Assembly (NCBI GenBank): GCA_031261175.1
Contig: JAISJW010000001.1
Location: 1 to 64,000 of the forward strand
Length of the DNA: 64,000 nt
Source: Lactobacillales bacterium
Lineage (GTDB): Bacteria > Bacillota > Bacilli > Lactobacillales > Streptococcaceae
Reading direction: 5' to 3'
Of the stretch, positions 33,366 to 43,740 are shown piece after piece. Below the pieces are notes generated by a model. The model worked only from the letters and a program-made list of their open reading frames with translations. It was not told the origin of the DNA and made no database searches. Every line of letters starts with the position of its first letter. Within the stretch, counting starts at the first letter, position 1. A program made the position numbers and the translations under genes.

Positions 33366-33428
33366 TTTTATACATAAATATTAATATTTTTGAAATAAAT
33401 TGACTTAATATTTATGCAATGTTATAAT
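33366..33428 (+). promoter_or_regulatory. Promoter of argGH with ArgR-box-like sites
   Basis: TTGACT (33400-33405), 17-bp spacer and TATAAT (33423-33428). The spacer holds AATATTTATGCAATG, and TACATAAATATTAATA lies just upstream; both fit half-consensus ARG boxes. A leader of about 95 bases follows, with a possible hairpin between GGGAT (33449) and ATCCC (33496-33500). The middle of 33276-33365 is AT-rich and otherwise empty. Confidence 0.7.
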
Positions 33429-33528
33429 AATTAAAATCAATTAAAAGGGATGTGGTTCTTCTTAACGATTGAGCGCAAGCGAAGAGTTTAGAAGTATCCC
33501 ATACGTAACAAAGTGAAGGAGCATCACA

Positions 33529-34824
33529 ATGAGCGAATCTACAAATAAAAAAGTTATCCTTGCCTACTCAGGCGGCCTGGATACATCAGTTGCCATCAAA
33601 TGGTTGAGCGACCAAAACTATGACGTCTACGCAGTCTGCATCGACGTCGGCGAAGGAAAAGACCTGAACTTCATCCAAGAAAAAGCCTTGAAAACAGGTG
33701 CCGTGGCAAGTTACATCATCGACGCGAAGGAAGAATTCGCCTACGAATACGTCGGTTACGCCCTAAAAGGGAACTTGATGTATGAACAAAAATATCCATT
33801 AGTCTCAGCTTTGAGCCGTCCGCTAATCGTCAAAAAATTAGTTGAGGTTGCTAAAATCGTTGGGGCGGACGCAATTGCCCACGGTTGTACCGGCAAAGGT
33901 AATGACCAAGTTCGTTTCGACGTTGGGATCAACGCGCTTGCGCCTGAGATGGAAGTGATCGCGCCGGTTCGTCAGTGGAAATGGAGCCGCGAAGAGGAAA
34001 TCGAATACGCTGCGAAAAACGGTATTCCGATTCCTGCCGATCTTGATAATCCGTATTCAATCGATATGAACCTTTGGGGCCGCGCCATCGAAGCCGGTGT
34101 TCTTGAAGATCCGTGGGAAATTTGCCCAGAGGACGCTTTCTTTATGACGAAGTCAATCGAAGAGGCGCCTGACAAGGCTGAATATATCACAATCGATTTC
34201 GAAGGTGGTCTGCCGACTGCTTTGAACGGCGAAGAATTGCGTTTGGATGAGTTAATTCTGAAGTTGAACGATATCGCAGGCGCTCACGGCGTTGGTCGCA
34301 TTGACCACGTGGAAAACCGTTTAGTCGGAATTAAGAGTCGCGAAGTCTACGAATGCCCTGCTGCAGTTGTGCTTTTGAAGGCTCACAAAGACCTTGAAGA
34401 TTTGACTTTCGTTCGCGAAGTTTCGCACTTTAAACCGGTGATTGAGAATCAACTTGCCAACTCGATTTATGAAGCGCTTTGGTTCAATCCGGCGGTTGAC
34501 GCGCTGAAAGCTTATGTCGATGCGACCCAAACGGGCGTTAGCGGTACTGTTCGCGTGAAACTTTACAAAGGGAATGCGATTTGCGAAGGACGCGTTTCGA
34601 AAAATTCGTTGTATGACGAAAAACTTGCAACTTACACGTCGGCTGACGAGTTTGATCAAGCGGCCGCGCTTGGCTTCATTAAGTTATACGGTTTACCAAC
34701 GAAAGTTAACAACCAAGTGGCGACGAAACTTGCCCTTGAATCTGGCGCTGACGAAAAAACGATTGTCGGCAAAGCTATTTCTGAGAACGTGCAAAACGCT
34801 AAATTACTTACATTAGAGGATTAA
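33529..34824 (+). CDS. argG: Argininosuccinate synthase
   Basis: 431 residues, long-form length. N-terminal PP-loop [18 protein letters not shown] binds ATP; the second signature is [15 protein letters not shown]. It couples citrulline and aspartate. Divergent from argCJDFB, followed after one base by argH. GAAGGAG precedes the ATG. Confidence 0.98.
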   Translation: MSESTNKKVILAYSGGLDTSVAIKWLSDQNYDVYAVCIDVGEGKDLNFIQEKALKTGAVASYIIDAKEEFAYEYVGYALKGNLMYEQKYPLVSALSRPLIVKKLVEVAKIVGADAIAHGCTGKGNDQVRFDVGINALAPEMEVIAPVRQWKWSREEEIEYAAKNGIPIPADLDNPYSIDMNLWGRAIEAGVLEDPWEICPEDAFFMTKSIEEAPDKAEYITIDFEGGLPTALNGEELRLDELILKLNDIAGAHGVGRIDHVENRLVGIKSREVYECPAAVVLLKAHKDLEDLTFVREVSHFKPVIENQLANSIYEALWFNPAVDALKAYVDATQTGVSGTVRVKLYKGNAICEGRVSKNSLYDEKLATYTSADEFDQAAALGFIKLYGLPTKVNNQVATKLALESGADEKTIVGKAISENVQNAKLLTLED

Positions 34825-34825
34825 T

Positions 34826-36241
34826 ATGAGCACAAAATTATGGGGCGGGCGCTTTGAAGGCAAGCCCGAAACCTGGGTCGACGAGTTCGGCGCATCAATC
34901 GGTTTTGACCAGGCGTTAGCCGTCGAGGACATTACGGGGTCAATTGCCCACGTGACGATGCTCGGGGCGACGGGGATTATTTCTCCTGAGGAAGCGGCTA
35001 CGATTAAGGCCGGTTTGGAAGATTTGTTAGCGCGCGTTGACGAACTTGAATTCACCGTGGAAAACGAAGATATTCATATGAATATCGAGAGTTTGCTGCA
35101 CGAGTTGATTGGGCCGGTCGCAGGGAAATTGCACACGGCGCGCAGTCGTAACGACCAAGTCGCAACCGATATGCACCTTTGGATTAAGAACCAAACTTTG
35201 GAACTGATTTCTGAAATTGAGAAGCTGCAAAAAGTGTTTATCGCTAAGGCTGAAGCAAATGTCGAAACGGTCTTTCCGGGAACGACTCACCTGCAACACG
35301 CCCAACCGGTCAGCTTTGCTCACCAGTTATTAGCCTATACGAATATGTTTGAGCGCGACCGCGAACGGTTTGAATTCAGTTTGAAACACGCCGACATCTC
35401 GCCGCTTGGTGCTGCTGCTTTAGCCGGAACGACCTATCCGATTGATCGCCATAAGAGCGCTGAATTGTTAGGATTTAGTTCGGTTTACGCCAATTCGCTC
35501 GACGCTGTTAGCGACCGCGATTACATCATCGAATTTTTGACTAACTGTTCGATGCTGATGATGCACTTGTCGCGATTTGCCGAAGAAATTATTTTGTGGA
35601 CGACCCACGAATATAAATATGTGACGTTGAGCGACACCTACTCGACCGGCTCATCGATTATGCCGCAGAAGAAAAACCCTGATATGGCGGAGTTGATTCG
35701 CGGTAAAGTCGGGCGCGTTTACGGCGACTTGATCTGTCTCTTGACCGTGATGAAAGGTCTGCCACTTGCCTACAATAAGGACTTCCAGGAAGATAAAGAA
35801 GGAATGTTCGATGCGTACGAAACCACGGCGGCTTCTGTTAAAGTGATGGCCGGGATGGTTGAGACGATGACGGTCAACGCTGATGTGATGAAAAACGCTT
35901 GCGTGAGCGACTTCTCGAACGCGACTGAACTTGCCGATTACTTGGCCGCTCGTGGAATTCCCTTCCGCGAGGCTCACGCGATTGTCGGAAAACTCGTTTT
36001 AGACGGAGTTAAGACCGGGCGCAACCTGCAAGATATTCCACTTGATGAATACAAGGCGATTTCGCCTTTGATCGAAGATGATATCTATCACGTGCTCGAC
36101 CCTTACACAGCGGTCGAACGTCGCAATTCTTACGGCGGAACTGGTTTCAGCCAAGTCCGCGAACAACCAGCAATCTGGAACAGTAAACACAAGAACGGGG
36201 CGATTTTGACAAATTTTTTAATTTTTAAGCTAAAAAATTAA
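34826..36241 (+). CDS. argH: Argininosuccinate lyase
   Basis: 471 residues. The fumarase-superfamily signature [12 protein letters not shown] is present with the catalytic serine, along with [13 protein letters not shown]. It releases arginine and fumarate, the last step. The natural end of the family lies near KHKNGA; here the frame runs on for 11 further codons ([12 protein letters not shown]) that are the left arm of the terminator hairpin, so the stop codon lies in the stem. Confidence 0.97.
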   Translation: MSTKLWGGRFEGKPETWVDEFGASIGFDQALAVEDITGSIAHVTMLGATGIISPEEAATIKAGLEDLLARVDELEFTVENEDIHMNIESLLHELIGPVAGKLHTARSRNDQVATDMHLWIKNQTLELISEIEKLQKVFIAKAEANVETVFPGTTHLQHAQPVSFAHQLLAYTNMFERDRERFEFSLKHADISPLGAAALAGTTYPIDRHKSAELLGFSSVYANSLDAVSDRDYIIEFLTNCSMLMMHLSRFAEEIILWTTHEYKYVTLSDTYSTGSSIMPQKKNPDMAELIRGKVGRVYGDLICLLTVMKGLPLAYNKDFQEDKEGMFDAYETTAASVKVMAGMVETMTVNADVMKNACVSDFSNATELADYLAARGIPFREAHAIVGKLVLDGVKTGRNLQDIPLDEYKAISPLIEDDIYHVLDPYTAVERRNSYGGTGFSQVREQPAIWNSKHKNGAILTNFLIFKLKN

Positions 36242-36263
36242 AAAATTTGTCAAAATCCCCCTA
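36196..36263 (+). terminator. Long hairpin overlapping the argH 3' end
   Basis: GGGG-CGATTTTGACAAATTT... in 36196-36225 pairs with 36235-36263 (through CAAAATCCCC), about 28 bp. The argH stop (36239-36241) is inside the right arm. A second, short A/T hairpin for the convergent gene follows near 36270-36312. Confidence 0.75.
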
Positions 36264-36314
36264 TTTTATAAAATACAAAAGGACGAGCCTCTATTTCTCG
36301 TCCTTTTTCATATA

Positions 36315-37478
36315 TTAAACTACTTCGTTTACTAAACCGGTGTTGATATCAATTTTAAACTGGGTGCTTCCTACCATAAAGTAGATTAAATCGCCATTGC
36401 GCTGAACGACGGTGTAAGATGAGCCGTAACTTTTCAGACTGTTCGCTGCAGCTTTCAAAACGGCGTCCTGGGTCATACTTGGATTCCAACTCAAAATTTC
36501 GTTACCGATATGAGCGTGATCATAAGTAATAATCGCATTGTGATTGGCATTAAACTGATTTCTAATCTGATGCAAATAATTATTGTAAGCTGTCTGCAAA
36601 ATCGCATCTTCACACTTGTTCGCCACAAATGGCAAAACACCATTCACGTGTATCAAATCTTGGCGGAGCGCACTAGCATTAAACGCACCAAGCACACCTC
36701 GAGCTTTTCCTTCCGCATCAAACTTAGGCGCCGGTATCGCGGCGCTCGCATTCGGAGTTGTCACGGGTTTCGGAGCCGGAGCTGTCGTCGGCGTTGGAGC
36801 CGGTGCCGGAGTTGGCGTTGCAACTTCTTCCCCGCCTGTAACCGGTAAATTCGCAGCAGGGTCAGCCACTGGACTTGCCTCGGTCAACTCGCGCGTCCTC
36901 ACAACGCTCACTAGCTCGATCAACTCAGCCTGAGTCTTCGCCATTTTTTGTTTATCATCCGAGTCGATCAACGCCTGAATCGATTTTTCGAGCGCCTTGA
37001 ACGTCTTCGCTTCCGCCTCGTTTAATTTCCCTTTATCCTTGTAATCTAGAAATTCTTCCCAGGCATCTTTCAAATTCTTGCTGGCAAGTTTAACGTCCTC
37101 ACTGCGGGCGTTCGTGTTCCCTTCCGTCTTTTCAACCAGCGAAATAAACTTCGTGTTGAACGCCAAAATCGATTTATAACTTCCGGTCGCAACAATCCGT
37201 TTCGCCTTCTTCACCTGGGCTTTTAGCTCAGTTTTTTCTTTATCCGTAATCGAATCACTGGCAAGTAACGCCTCGGCCCTAGCCTCGTAGTTTTCAATTG
37301 CCACGCGCGCACTGTCGAGGAGCTGTCGTTCGTTGACGGCGGTCGCTTTATTATCCAATTGCTGCTGGCTGACGCCGGCGAAGGCAAGTCCCACGATTAG
37401 GGCAACTACCGCAAGTCCTAGCGGCATCGTAAACGTAAAAAGTTTGCGTTTACGTCTGGAATTTTTATTTTCGTTCAT
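36315..37478 (-). CDS. Membrane-anchored coiled-coil protein with Pro/Thr-rich linker
   Basis: 387 residues. Basic N-terminus (RRKRKLFTF), one membrane helix (MPLGLAVVALIVGLAFAGV), then an alpha-helical coiled-coil region (about 40-205), a low-complexity ATPTPAPAPTPTTAPAPKP linker, and a C-terminal globular domain (about 255-387) with the two Cys-free strands DLIYFMVGSTQFKIDIN. LPVTGG occurs at the linker start but, being internal, is not a sorting signal. Exposed on the cell surface; family unknown. Confidence 0.6.
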   Translation of the reverse strand: MNENKNSRRKRKLFTFTMPLGLAVVALIVGLAFAGVSQQQLDNKATAVNERQLLDSARVAIENYEARAEALLASDSITDKEKTELKAQVKKAKRIVATGSYKSILAFNTKFISLVEKTEGNTNARSEDVKLASKNLKDAWEEFLDYKDKGKLNEAEAKTFKALEKSIQALIDSDDKQKMAKTQAELIELVSVVRTRELTEASPVADPAANLPVTGGEEVATPTPAPAPTPTTAPAPKPVTTPNASAAIPAPKFDAEGKARGVLGAFNASALRQDLIHVNGVLPFVANKCEDAILQTAYNNYLHQIRNQFNANHNAIITYDHAHIGNEILSWNPSMTQDAVLKAAANSLKSYGSSYTVVQRNGDLIYFMVGSTQFKIDINTGLVNEVV

Positions 37479-37557
37479 AAGACCGTCTCCAAACTAAATA
37501 ACTACTTTATTTAATAGTAACTTAATTTCTGAGATTTTTCCAATAATAACGCAAAAA

Positions 37558-37581
37558 AATTGCCACCCGAAGGTGACAATT
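37558..37581 (-). terminator. Hairpin terminator of the first protease gene
   Basis: AATTGCCACC pairs with GGTGACAATT over GAA-type loop, with a run of A on the left giving U residues in the leftward transcript. Confidence 0.7.
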
Positions 37582-37588
37582 AATTTAG

Positions 37589-40500
37589 CTATTTTTTCTC
37601 AAATCCTTGATTACCCTGACCAGCGAATTTCGCAGGCGGCGTCGCAGATTTAGTGATTACAACTTTGTAGGCTTCAAGGCGCAACCCTTGACCGGCAGTA
37701 CCAGCGTTACTGGCGTCTGACGACTTAGCGTCGCCCCTGCCACCTTCAACCCAGTTCATCCAACCTTTATTTTGCGCATGCACGCAGTAATAAATGTGGT
37801 AACCAGCTGCGGTTAAACGATCGCTCAATTTAAGATTGATCGCTTCGACGCGAAGGCTTTGGCCCGAAGTTCCGTTGATACCGTTGGCATAACCTAACCA
37901 GCCTTTGTTTTGCACGTGAGCATCGACGATGATGTCAGATGATGCTTTGCCATCCGAGCCAAGAATCTTGATGCTTTCCATCCGCAGACCTTGACCAGCA
38001 GTACCTGCACCGACTGTAGCAACGTCGCTCAAGTTTTGGAAATCTTTGTGGTTGATCGTTCCGTCGAAGTAACCGATGTCACCTCTGTTTTGAACGTGAG
38101 CACCGAACGTAAGTCCAAGCGACTCGACAGTTAACGCTTCATGTACCACGACTTCTTTGTCAGTGATAACCGAAGTGTTTCCAGCTTCATCTTTGACGCG
38201 AGCTGCCACCGTCGTCGTAGTCGAAACTTCAAACGGCGCAGTGTAGTCAACCCAATTCGAACCGGCATCTAAGCTGTATTGCAACTTAGCGTTCGCATGT
38301 TCAGCTGGCACGAAGCCTGCCAAAGCGAAGTCGAGCGTTACAGTTTGCGCGCCTTCCGCGTTATCAGTCGCATCGATCAAAGCAGTTGAACCTGCTCCAA
38401 TTTGAACTTTATCAACCGTTACTTTAACGACGTCTGACGCGTTACCGTATTTGTCGACCGCTTTGACAAAGTAGTCTCCGCCTAACAATACTGGCATTGT
38501 GTTGTCAGTTTCGAAGTCTACCCAGTTCGCTTCGCCGTCGAATGACACGACCAACTTATCAGCCCCAGCAGGCAAGTCGCCGTGCAATAAAACCGGTTTG
38601 TTCGTCCACTTGCCATCATCGACCTTAGTCGAAGTGATCACAGGTTTCGCAATCGCAGCAACCTTGCGGTGGATTTCAAGCTTCTTGCTCAAACCAGTCG
38701 CAGATTGCATATTTTGGATACCGATTTCAAGCGGCGTCACCGTTTCAGCCCCTGGTGCCCCTTTAAGAAGCGGATATTCAATAAGTTTATTGTAATCGAA
38801 GAGATCCTTGTAAGAATCGTTCCAAGTGTAACCGCCATAATTACGCGTATCCGCGATCATACCGTTGATGCGAAGAAGCAGATCCTGGTCGTCAAACGCG
38901 ACAATGTTAACGCCTAAATTGTCTTGGTTCGTGTAAACCGGAATCGTTCCATCCGCCTTCGGCACTCCAACCGTGGCAATTGTCTTGCCATCCTTATCCG
39001 TCGTTACCGGATTTAATTGAAGCGTTGGATTTTTCTGTAATTCAACAGCTACGTAATATTGAACCGTTCTCTTTTCGATTGGACCGTCAGGGACACCGTC
39101 ACCGTCGTTATCCCACTGTTTGGTAAGATCGTAAGCGACCATAACCGCACGTCCCGGTTGGTTAAACATCGGCATTTCGTACTCGAACGAGCCGTCCTTC
39201 GGATCGATATTAACTGCGTTTTCGGGCAAGTCAAGATCGTTAGCTGTATCACCTTTACCATCGTGATCAGCAGTATCTAAGTAACCCGCTATGCGCAAGT
39301 TAGACACCCCACCGTTTTCAGCACCGTTGACTTTCCCTTGGATCTTGTAAAGATCTTTGGCAGCGTCATATAGATTATGTTTATTGGCATATTCTTCCGT
39401 GATGAATGTTTGATCAGCAGAACCGCTACCCATATTATAGAAGCGAACCTTTTGGTCCGGCGATGGATAGTAAATCACATCGTGACTCGTTGCATTTCCA
39501 TCCGCATCAGTGACGACAACTTGCGTTGCCCCAAGGATGTTACCCGGCGAAAGTTGCATGCAAAGTTGCATTTGCGAGTACTCAAAGTTTCCGTCTTGAT
39601 CAACGTCACCCATTGCTAATAAGTTACCTGTGATTTCTTCGAACAAGTAAACTTTTTTACCTGTATTTGTGTGCAATTTGATTTTGACGTCATTAGCACC
39701 CATATCACTCAGGTAAGTACGGTTATTGTAAGCTTGGTTAATTTTAACCGGCAAGTCGCTCCAATCAAACGATACATCCGGACCAGCCCCGTGTGTGTAC
39801 TGCGCGTCATTCACCCAGTAACCCGGGTTGCTAGCGTTATCGAAAATCGAGAATTCGATCGTTCCGCCTAGTTGTTGGCTCGGATCAAGTTCAAGACCTT
39901 TGGCAAGTTCTGCCTTCATTTCGGCAACACTGTTGAAGTCATAAGTTTGCATGACCTCAGAACCACCATTTGGCGGCATTACTCCGACTTTAATTTCTGG
40001 ACGACGAGCGTTCAGACCACTTGTTCCGGCCGAATCTTCGCCCGGACCTTCACCGAAGTCATGGACATCACCAACGCGAAGCACAGCTTTTTTGTTAGCT
40101 GTTCCTGGCATAAATGAAACATTGCTGATGACAGGAGCTTTAGTGTCGACTTTAATCGGAACAGTCTTCGTTTGCGTTTGATATTTACCTTCGACAAACG
40201 TTTGACCTACTGTTTGGGCAAGGTAAGTTCCATCAACGACAGCGCTTGATCCGTCTTCGCGATCGATTTCCCCTCTCCAAACTGAGACCATACCTTGAAT
40301 GAAGGCACCGATAGCCAAATCGTAGTCGTCGTTATATTCACCTTTGCGTCCAACATTTTTTTCGCCGACTTTTTTAACTAATTTACCGTCAGTATCTAAA
40401 ATGTTAAATTCAAGGTTTTTGACTGCACGAATAATCGCTGCGTTGTCGGCAAGTTCATCGAACTGACCATCGCCATTTGGCGAAATTGCTGCAAAATCAG

Positions 40501-43500
40501 GGTTCACATCGTAAACAGGGATTTTAGATAGCGTGGCATCTAAAGCGTACCCACCGTTTTTGTCATTGTCAGCTTCAAACCCGAATTCAGGATCGTCTTT
40601 TTTCGGTTCAGCATATTTGTAGCCGATCAAGACTTGCCCAAGCGGGTTATAAGTAGATGAGTTGATCAAAGAGTGCGAAGCGTAAATCGTGCCTGGTTGG
40701 TCAGCTTCGGGGTCAAAGATGTTCCCTGCTTTCCCAGCGGCAAGATTTTCAGGCGTTTGCTCGATCCCGGTGAAATCACCATAGAATCCCATAATTGGGA
40801 AGTTCAAAGTTTGCGCGTTATCGCTCTTCGGTTGAAGCGTTACGAAACCTTCAACGAAATTTTGAACCGCCGCAGCGTCATTGACGTCAACTGAGAAAGT
40901 CAATACTTTTTCTTCGCCTGGGGCAAGTGTAACTTCGCGGCCTCCCTCTTTAAGGTTGATATTTGAACCACCTTGAGCTTGACGATCGACTACCTTACGT
41001 TGAACGGGGTCGCCGTTTTCATCAAAGGCATCAGGCGTGTCGTAGCCGCTATAGAACAACGGATTATTACTAGCTACTTCATATTTAACTTCTTTAATGT
41101 CGTTGTTTTTAACGTGAACGCTAAATGTTTTACCAGTTTCAAATTGTTTCAGCGCTACTTCAGGAGAATATTCTGAAGGGACGATTTTTCCGTCCTCATT
41201 AGCATCCCATTTGATTGAAGTGTTGTTCAAGATCGCTTTGTCGACTTGAATCAGACCAGCACCTTGTTGACGCGGAGAATTGATTGCAGCGTTTGGCGCT
41301 CCAGCAGGAGCTGCTTTGTGCGCTAATCCAGAGTCGGCTTCAGGCGTGTATTCCCAGAATACTTGCGCTGTAACTTCAGTCGTGTTTTTAATTTCTTCGA
41401 TTTCGGCTTGTGAATTGCCGCTCGCGTTGTTTTTCGCATCAACGTCAAGATCTGAATAAAGACCTTTGGCAATTTTTGCGCGCAACGCTTGTAAAATCAA
41501 AGCTTCTGATCCGGCAACTTGTGGAGAAGACATTGAAGTCCCACCCATCGAGATGTAGTGGTCATCGTTTTGAAGAGAGTAAATCCCTTCGCCGACACCC
41601 ATGATATTCGGTTTGAAGTTAAGGTCAGGGTCTGCTCCCCAAGAAGAGAATCCGCCGACTTCACCGACGTTGTTAGCAACGACTTCTTGGTAATAAGGTT
41701 TGCTCAAAGTGTAGTCAGTTGAACCCTTGTGAGCGTCATCTAGTTTCGCTTCATCTTCTTTAATTTGATCGAAGATAGCTTTACCGTCATCGTAAGTCAT
41801 ACAAAGAACAGGAATCGTAATTTTCAGGCCTTTTTCGCCACTTTGTAAATCTGTCCCCGTCGTATCAAGAGTGAACGCTGGAGCTTCGCCGCGTTGGTCA
41901 TCGATTAGAAGGACCGCTTTCGCACCAGCTTTTTGCAACGTGACAACTTTATCAACAAACGGCACACCAGCCCCGCGCGCAGCTAAGACAACTTTGCCGG
42001 CAAATGCGTCCGAGTGTTGGTTGTTGAATTTATCAATGGCGTCAGGTGTCATTTCATCAGGACAAAGCGTTCCGGGCAATTCATCAACTGCAATCGGTTC
42101 GCCTAGTTTGTTTTTCGTTGCCGTTCTACGGGTAACATAAGCAAACTTGAATTTTTGATCAAATTTCCAACCTTCTTTGTTAAGGATGTCGTTTTCCATA
42201 AACTGCAAGTTTGCATCGTCACCCAAAATTGGATTTCCAGTAGCGTCGCCAAGTTTAGTGAATTGGTTAAACGCATAGGCGTTGTTTGACGCTGCAACTG
42301 TAAGAGCTTCCGAAGCAACTCCGGGCGTTCCGACAGTGTTTTCTTCATAAGTAGGGAATCTAGCCATGGTACCGCCACCACCGGGGGCTCCATAACTGTA
42401 AACTCCACCATTACCAGCTGACAAGACGTATAATACGCCTGTTTTAGTTAGTTCATCTAAAAGGAATGTTTCTAAGTCGTAATCGACGTTACCTTGCGGT
42501 GAACCCATCGACATATTGACGATATCAGCACCTAGTTTAGTAGCATCTTCCATCGCTTTACCAACACAAGAAGACTTAGCCCCTCTAGTATCATCAGCGA
42601 AGATTCGCATACCTAAAAGTTGAGCATCAGGTGCAACCCCAATCATTGAATTGCCGCTACCGCCGTTTTCCCAGTCGGGATTACCATTGGCACCGACAAT
42701 CCCTGCAACGTGTTCGCCGTGTTGCTCTTCCATCACTTCGTCCTTGATGTTTTGAGTCGAATTCGAAGCGTAGTTGAAACCAAACGGCATTTTCTCAGAA
42801 AGATAAGTTCCGTAACCAAGCTCTTTAATTTTCGCTTGGATATCCTCTTTCGATAGTTTCGGATCTGGAACCGGGTTCAAGTCGCGGTGAACGTGGCTGA
42901 ATTGGTTATCGAGAACGGCTACAACCATTCCTTTACCAGTGAAGCCCATACCCCAAGCGCTTGACGAGTCGCCTTCAAGACCAGTTGAAACACCGATCAA
43001 AGGAAGAGCCGATGCTGGTCCTAAGTGACGAGCGATTTCATTACGCTGTGAATCAGCTGAAATTGTTCCAAGGTCTGGATTCAGTTGAACATTGCTGTTT
43101 GAATTGCCCGTAGTTGGCGTTGTTGCGTCAGGCACGATGTAGTTATCGACATAAACCTTCTCAACCGAAGAGTCCTTCTCGATTTTCTTCATTTCATTAT
43201 ACGAAGCCGTTGTCGCAAAACCGTTGACTAGATAGGCAAGTGAACCTTGCGAATCGTTGACCGACGTGCTATCATTCGTAATCTTTTGAACGCGTTTTTT
43301 TACAGCCACTTGGTCTTTAAAAATTGCGCGTTCTTGTTTGACTACTTTACGTAATTGTTTAGCAGTTTTCGGGCGTTGTTTAATAATTTCAGATGCCGAA
43401 GAATCTTTTAAAACAACGAAAACCGGAACTTCAGTATTGGAGATATCTTCGCTATCCCCTTTGCTGTTAGTTTTGAAGCCGCCAGATTCGGCGATATATT

Positions 43501-43711
43501 TTTTGATTGCCGCAACCCGAGCATCATCCTGAGCTTTAAATTCATTGGCGAAGTCAGCTGCTAAAGCTTCTTTTCCTGCTAATTTATTAACTGCGCTAGC
43601 GGGGTTTGTTAAATCGCTAGCCGTTGCAACAATCGCAGTAGTGCTTGTTGCAAGCATATTTGCTGCTAAAATACCTAGCAGCACTATGCTTTTCATATTT
43701 TTTAATGACAT
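37589..43711 (-). CDS. Secreted subtilisin-family (S8) giant protease with three C-terminal ChW repeats
   Basis: 2040 residues. Signal peptide 1-31 (VLLGILAANMLATSTTA). I9-like propeptide region to about 195. The S8 catalytic triad is complete: Asp near 268 (VVAVLDNQF), His near 331 (EQHGEHVAG), oxyanion Asn near 434 (LSAGNGG), Ser near 726 (GGTSMSSPQVAG). A PA domain is inserted between His and Ser, as in cell-envelope proteases (lactocepin, C5a peptidase). Long Fn3/Ig-like regions follow. The last ~190 residues hold three ChW repeats (AHVQNRGDIGY, AHVQNKGWLGY, VHAQNKGWMNW), each ending GTxGQxLRxEA. No LPXTG. Probably cell-wall held via ChW and cleaving proteins or nutrients outside. HGEH replaces the usual HGTH. 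Confidence 0.88.
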   Translation of the reverse strand: MSLKNMKSIVLLGILAANMLATSTTAIVATASDLTNPASAVNKLAGKEALAADFANEFKAQDDARVAAIKKYIAESGGFKTNSKGDSEDISNTEVPVFVVLKDSSASEIIKQRPKTAKQLRKVVKQERAIFKDQVAVKKRVQKITNDSTSVNDSQGSLAYLVNGFATTASYNEMKKIEKDSSVEKVYVDNYIVPDATTPTTGNSNSNVQLNPDLGTISADSQRNEIARHLGPASALPLIGVSTGLEGDSSSAWGMGFTGKGMVVAVLDNQFSHVHRDLNPVPDPKLSKEDIQAKIKELGYGTYLSEKMPFGFNYASNSTQNIKDEVMEEQHGEHVAGIVGANGNPDWENGGSGNSMIGVAPDAQLLGMRIFADDTRGAKSSCVGKAMEDATKLGADIVNMSMGSPQGNVDYDLETFLLDELTKTGVLYVLSAGNGGVYSYGAPGGGGTMARFPTYEENTVGTPGVASEALTVAASNNAYAFNQFTKLGDATGNPILGDDANLQFMENDILNKEGWKFDQKFKFAYVTRRTATKNKLGEPIAVDELPGTLCPDEMTPDAIDKFNNQHSDAFAGKVVLAARGAGVPFVDKVVTLQKAGAKAVLLIDDQRGEAPAFTLDTTGTDLQSGEKGLKITIPVLCMTYDDGKAIFDQIKEDEAKLDDAHKGSTDYTLSKPYYQEVVANNVGEVGGFSSWGADPDLNFKPNIMGVGEGIYSLQNDDHYISMGGTSMSSPQVAGSEALILQALRAKIAKGLYSDLDVDAKNNASGNSQAEIEEIKNTTEVTAQVFWEYTPEADSGLAHKAAPAGAPNAAINSPRQQGAGLIQVDKAILNNTSIKWDANEDGKIVPSEYSPEVALKQFETGKTFSVHVKNNDIKEVKYEVASNNPLFYSGYDTPDAFDENGDPVQRKVVDRQAQGGSNINLKEGGREVTLAPGEEKVLTFSVDVNDAAAVQNFVEGFVTLQPKSDNAQTLNFPIMGFYGDFTGIEQTPENLAAGKAGNIFDPEADQPGTIYASHSLINSSTYNPLGQVLIGYKYAEPKKDDPEFGFEADNDKNGGYALDATLSKIPVYDVNPDFAAISPNGDGQFDELADNAAIIRAVKNLEFNILDTDGKLVKKVGEKNVGRKGEYNDDYDLAIGAFIQGMVSVWRGEIDREDGSSAVVDGTYLAQTVGQTFVEGKYQTQTKTVPIKVDTKAPVISNVSFMPGTANKKAVLRVGDVHDFGEGPGEDSAGTSGLNARRPEIKVGVMPPNGGSEVMQTYDFNSVAEMKAELAKGLELDPSQQLGGTIEFSIFDNASNPGYWVNDAQYTHGAGPDVSFDWSDLPVKINQAYNNRTYLSDMGANDVKIKLHTNTGKKVYLFEEITGNLLAMGDVDQDGNFEYSQMQLCMQLSPGNILGATQVVVTDADGNATSHDVIYYPSPDQKVRFYNMGSGSADQTFITEEYANKHNLYDAAKDLYKIQGKVNGAENGGVSNLRIAGYLDTADHDGKGDTANDLDLPENAVNIDPKDGSFEYEMPMFNQPGRAVMVAYDLTKQWDNDGDGVPDGPIEKRTVQYYVAVELQKNPTLQLNPVTTDKDGKTIATVGVPKADGTIPVYTNQDNLGVNIVAFDDQDLLLRINGMIADTRNYGGYTWNDSYKDLFDYNKLIEYPLLKGAPGAETVTPLEIGIQNMQSATGLSKKLEIHRKVAAIAKPVITSTKVDDGKWTNKPVLLHGDLPAGADKLVVSFDGEANWVDFETDNTMPVLLGGDYFVKAVDKYGNASDVVKVTVDKVQIGAGSTALIDATDNAEGAQTVTLDFALAGFVPAEHANAKLQYSLDAGSNWVDYTAPFEVSTTTTVAARVKDEAGNTSVITDKEVVVHEALTVESLGLTFGAHVQNRGDIGYFDGTINHKDFQNLSDVATVGAGTAGQGLRMESIKILGSDGKASSDIIVDAHVQNKGWLGYANGINGTSGQSLRVEAINLKLSDRLTAAGYHIYYCVHAQNKGWMNWVEGGRGDAKSSDASNAGTAGQGLRLEAYKVVITKSATPPAKFAGQGNQGFEKK

Positions 43712-43740
43712 ATGATTTTTCCTTTCGAATTCGCGCAGGA

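Noticed and set aside
36315..37478. LPVTGG in the coiled-coil protein as a sortase sorting signal
   Set aside because: It is internal, at the start of the linker, with no following hydrophobic helix or basic tail.
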